In this document: in pieces, positions 60,341 through 64,000 of the stretch
Layout of the letters: each line of letters begins with the position of its first letter
Position numbering within the stretch: position 1 is the stretch's first letter
NCBI GenBank assembly: GCA_028829895.1
Contig: CM054179.1
Location: 70,889,391-70,953,390 of the forward strand
Length of the DNA: 64,000 nt
Direction of reading: 5' to 3'
Origin: Sinotaia quadrata
Taxonomy: Eukaryota; Mollusca; Gastropoda; Architaenioglossa; Viviparidae
The notes under the pieces: model-generated
Database searches by the model: none
The model's input: only the letters and a program-made list of their open reading frames with translations
Told to the model about the DNA's origin: nothing
Position numbers and translations under genes: made by a program

Positions 60341-61940
60341 CACATTCCGCATTTGTATCCACAATCACATATGCCTATTCAAACTGCTTTCTGTAGGTTT
60401 AGGGCTATTACAAACACAATATAATCTTGACTGGGTTTTTTTAAAGATTATTTTCTATTGACTTTTTCTCCTAGCTAAATTTGACATTTTCCCGACGTCA
60501 TCTGGGAGTCTGGAAGAAAACGTGGCCACAACTAAAGCTGTGATAAATACTTTCTAAAGCAAACCCGTGTTACAAACCGATTTACATATCAAATATGAAT
60601 ACTTATCAAATGCAAACACAATTTAGAAACCATATCAACTATAAATATTTACTCAATGTAAACATACTCTTCAAAACGATGTTCATATGAACTATAAATA
60701 CCTTCCCATTGCAAACGCAATTTACACACAGTATCAACTATAAATATTTGTCCACTGCAAACACAATCTACAGACTATATCAATTATAAATACAAGGCAA
60801 AAACACATTCTGGAAACCGATTTTCATATCAATTATAAATACTTGCCCAATGCAATCTACAAACCATATCAGTTTTGAAAACAATACAAATACAATCTAC
60901 AAACTTATTTCCATACCAACTACTGACTTGTTTGTAATAAAGAATTTGCATTGCAAAGCGGTGGCCACATGAACAATTTCCATTTGTATACACTTTTATG
61001 TAGGCCTATTTCAGTTACAGATAATAAAATAATAATCTAATAAGTATGCATATTTATCCACTGTTTATAGGAAAATGAATTAAACATATAGCAGACGAGG
61101 GTGTGGGCTAGTGGCTAGAATGCTCAAGAATGCACATGACTTCTGGTTTGAATCCTCATGGCTCTCTCTCAGTCTGCTTCTTTCAAGAGATTAATTTTAA
61201 AAATTAATACTCTATTAAGAAGCAATATTTTATTTTGTCATCATCTAATTGTGGGACATAAAGTTATCCTACAAAAATGTTCTTTAAAAGTCAACTCAAG
61301 TAAATGTCTTTAGAAGAGTAAAGCTATATAAAATATGTCATTATGTGTCCAGAAGAGTAAAATATGTCATGATGTAGAGTAAAGCTCTATGGAATATGTC
61401 ATGTGTGCAGAACAATAAAGCTGTATAAAATATACCATAATGTGTTCGGAAGAGTAAAGCTGTGTGTGTGGCGGAGTAAATTTGCCGATCCCTAATTCTA
61501 ACTTTAATTATTATATAAATTGTTAAATGTCAAAGTGACCCGACTTTTGGCATTGCTCGTGCTGGTATTTTTAAGTGTCAAAGTTGGAAGTAAACAATTC
61601 AGGTGGACAATGTACTAGAAACTTGCTGATGTAAACTAAACCGGCTGAGTAGTTTATATTATTCAATGGTTAAGATTTACAAGAACGAGACCAGCCAGGT
61701 TTACCTGTTGAAAATGGTGTATTTTCTATCACTTTGAATTTAGCGTGGCAGAATCTGGTCACGAAAGATGGCCATTAGCTAAAGGGGAAGAAGCAGCCTT
61801 TTATAAACCAGTATGACCGTGGTATGACACACGAAGTATATTAGTGTGTAAGTATAAGTATACACTGCATTCTGTTGATGTATTGAGGCACAGTATGTTC
61901 AACTACAATGTAGGATTTCTGGAAATTGCTACATTGTTGT
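60341..61940. other. mixed AT-rich sequence with weak repeats
   Basis: Degenerate ~55 bp units around ACTATAAATA and CAAACACAAT at 60550-60900; four copies of AGAGTAAAGCT.TAT.AAATA at 61310-61470. The SINE-like piece lies between. No gene recognised. Confidence 0.5.
61088..61185 (+). mobile_element. tRNA-derived SINE-like head
   Basis: GGGCTAGTGGCTAGAATGCT resembles a tRNA A box and GGTTTGAATCC is a near-consensus B box about 40 bases on, followed by CTCATGGCTC. That spacing is typical of SINE heads. No clear tail or target duplication seen. Confidence 0.5.
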
Positions 61941-61946
61941 TCTGCT

Positions 61947-62655
61947 TGAGGAAAATAATACGGCGAAGGATTGCCAGATTAGCCTTGAGGGAAATAATAC
62001 GGCGAAGGATTGCCAGATTAGCCTTCAGAGAAATAATACGGCGAAGGATTGCCAGATTAGCCTTGAGGAAAATAATACGGCGAAGGATTGCCAGATTAGC
62101 CTTGAGGGAAATAATACGGCGAAGGATTGCCAGATTAGCCTTCAGAGAAATAATACGGCGAAGGATTGCCATATTAGCCTTGAGGGAAATAATACGGCGA
62201 AGGATTGCCAGATTAGCCTTGAAGGAAATAATACGGCGAAGGATTGCCAGATTAGCCTTGAGGGAAATAATACGGCGAAGGATTGCCAGATTAGACTTCA
62301 GAGAAATAATACGGCGAAGGATTGCCAGATTAGCCTTGAGGGAAATAATACGGCGAAGGATTGCCAGATTAGCCTTTAGGGAAATAATACGGCGAAGGAT
62401 TGCCAGATTAGCCTTGAAGGAAATAATACGGCGAAGGATTGCCAGATTAGCCTTGAGGGAAATAATACGGCGAAGGATTGCCAGATTAGCCTTGAAGGAA
62501 ATAATACGGCGAAGGATTGCCAGATTAGCCTTGAAGGAAATAATACGGCGAAGGATTGCCAGATTAGCCTTCAGAGAAATAATACGGCGAAGGATTGCCA
62601 GATTAGCCTTGAAGGAAATAATACGGCGAAGGATTGCCAGATTAGCCTTGAGGGA
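61947..62655. repeat. 39 bp minisatellite, eighteen copies, open on both strands
   Basis: Unit core AATAATACGGCGAAGGATTG then CCAGATTAGCCTTGAGGGA. Period divides by three, so a 271-codon plus frame (13-residue unit REIIRRRIARLAL) and a 254-codon minus frame (KANLAILRRIISL) are open. Differences between units fall mostly at one short stretch (GAGGG, CAGAG, GAAGG). Confidence 0.96.
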
Positions 62656-62699
62656 ATAGCGGCTCATTGGTGTTCTACAATGTGCAGGTGAAGAACTGA

Positions 62700-63280
62700 C
62701 ATTTGTTTTGTGACAATGAACTTGTGACTTTGTTTGCTACTATAGTTCAGAGACATTTGACTAACTCTTGATCAGCTATCCAGCTAGAATGTAAGCAAAA
62801 TAAAGTGACACCTCTCCCATCTTGACTGATGAATTTTGACTCTGTGTGTGTGTGTGTGTGTGGTTTCATGGACGATACTGCACTGGGTGATCATAGTAAG
62901 TAAATAATGGAACACACCTCTGTAATTTCTAAATAGCCGATAAATGTTGTAAGCTCCACTTGAATTCCATCTGAAGTAACTATATGAGTTTAATTATCAA
63001 ATGGCAACAGTTGCAGGCTCCGCTTGAATTAATCTGATCTGATGATTGTTAGTGTAGGTTTCAATTTGAAGGTAATTATTGTGAGTTCCATATGATTTGG
63101 TAATTACTAAGCGATTAACTTAAGATCAATACTGTGAGCTCCTGATCGGAAAGTACCTTCACTGATCTGATATTGACTACTTTGAGGCCACTGACCTTAA
63201 TACTGTGATTTCCACGGTAGCTAATGTAAGCTAGACTAATCTGTCGAAAAATTCATTAATCTAATAGTATGAGCTCTTAG
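62700..63280. other. unique to weakly repeated sequence
   Basis: Includes a short (TG)n tract at 62841-62862 and loose recurrence of GTGAGCTCC-like phrases at 62950-63280. No gene recognised. Confidence 0.45.
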
Positions 63281-63289
63281 TTCCACTGA

Positions 63290-63455
63290 TCTCTACTATT
63301 GTACTCCACTGGTCTTTCGGTAACTATTCTGAGCTCCACTGGTCTTAAGATAACTATTCTGAGCTCCACTGTTCTTAAGATAACTATTCTGAGCTCCACT
63401 GTTCTTAAGATAACTATTCTGAGCTCCACTGGTCTTAAGATAACTATTGGGAGCA
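63290..63455. repeat. 30 bp minisatellite, five copies
   Basis: Core TAACTATTCTGAGCTCCACT then GGTCTTAAGA; open on both strands because 30 divides by three. Confidence 0.93.
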
Positions 63456-63779
63456 CACCTGACCTGAAGATAGTCACTGTGAGATTAACTGACATTGATG
63501 ATGACATAATAATAAAAAGATTTAAGATCGTACTTAATCTTATGAAAGTTCAAAGTTCTTTACAATAACTGCACATAAACACGTAAAATACACGTAGGAA
63601 AAGTAAAATGAAACAAAATTAATCAACTTAAAATGATAATATATAATAAATAATAGCATTTATTAAAAAATAAATATAAATACAAAGATTGTACAAAAGA
63701 ACAGTATTGTCACACTCCCCCTCCTCTCTCTGGCTAAAGGGAAGGTGGAAGATGACTTTGTCAGCAGCAACGTAGGATC

Positions 63780-63985
63780 TGTGTTGATGTTTACTACAGG
63801 AATCCACACAACAGATACACCATGGATGTTTACTACAGGAATCCACACAACAGATACACCATTGATGTTTACTACAGGAATCCACACAACAGATACACCA
63901 TTGATGTTTACTACAGGAATCCACACAACAGATACACCATGGATGTTTACTACAGGAATCCACACAACAGATACACCATTGATGT
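63780..63985. repeat. 39 bp minisatellite at the window edge
   Basis: Core GATGTTTACTACAGGAATCC then ACACAACAGATACACCATT, five copies; the last is partial and the array may continue past the window. Confidence 0.93.
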
Positions 63986-64000
63986 CTGTCTGGCTCTTTA

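Overview
The window is animal nuclear DNA, AT-rich, intron-rich and unusually dense in tandem repeats. The one complete host gene, GT-AG introns, hAT and LTR transposons and a tRNA-derived SINE-like piece all fit a metazoan. Protein similarity and repeat style suggest a mollusc or other lophotrochozoan; that is inference, not proof.

Main gene (minus strand, 42418 to 6498): a peptidase-family-M13 metalloprotease (neprilysin / endothelin-converting enzyme, closer to ECE1). I assembled 22 coding exons by hand. All 21 introns are GT-AG, every phase agrees, and the product is 754 residues: short cytoplasmic tail, one signal-anchor helix (about 37-58), large Cys-rich ectodomain, NAFY substrate motif (550-553), HEITH zinc site (591-595), ENIAD (651-655) and terminal CKLW. 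The exons total only about 2.3 kb of a 36 kb locus.

The rest of the locus is mostly minisatellite, more than 40 unrelated families. The most striking pattern is that many intronic arrays abut a splice site of this gene and are built from tandem copies of that exon-intron junction, so introns carry rows of decoy donors or acceptors (exons 3, 5, 7, 9, 10, 11, 20, 21; weaker at 6 and 16).

Mobile DNA: a 3.9 kb non-autonomous LTR retrotransposon (15708-19603, element strand minus) in intron 14; a 794 bp hAT element with perfect 8 bp target duplications and a broken transposase C-terminus (58368-59161) inside a long minisatellite; a 1.1 kb hAT-like element (2823-3911); and a SINE-like head near 61.1 kb.

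Upstream of the protease, on the same strand, lies a truncated, frameshifted gene of an uncharacterised repetitive metazoan family (50986 to about 49766). It is preceded by a textbook-looking heat-shock promoter: TATAAAAG at 51076-51083 and a phased array of GAA/TTC pentamers at 51101-51180. The right third (51.7-64 kb) is almost entirely minisatellite. The left end (1-6.4 kb) has no gene I can recognise.
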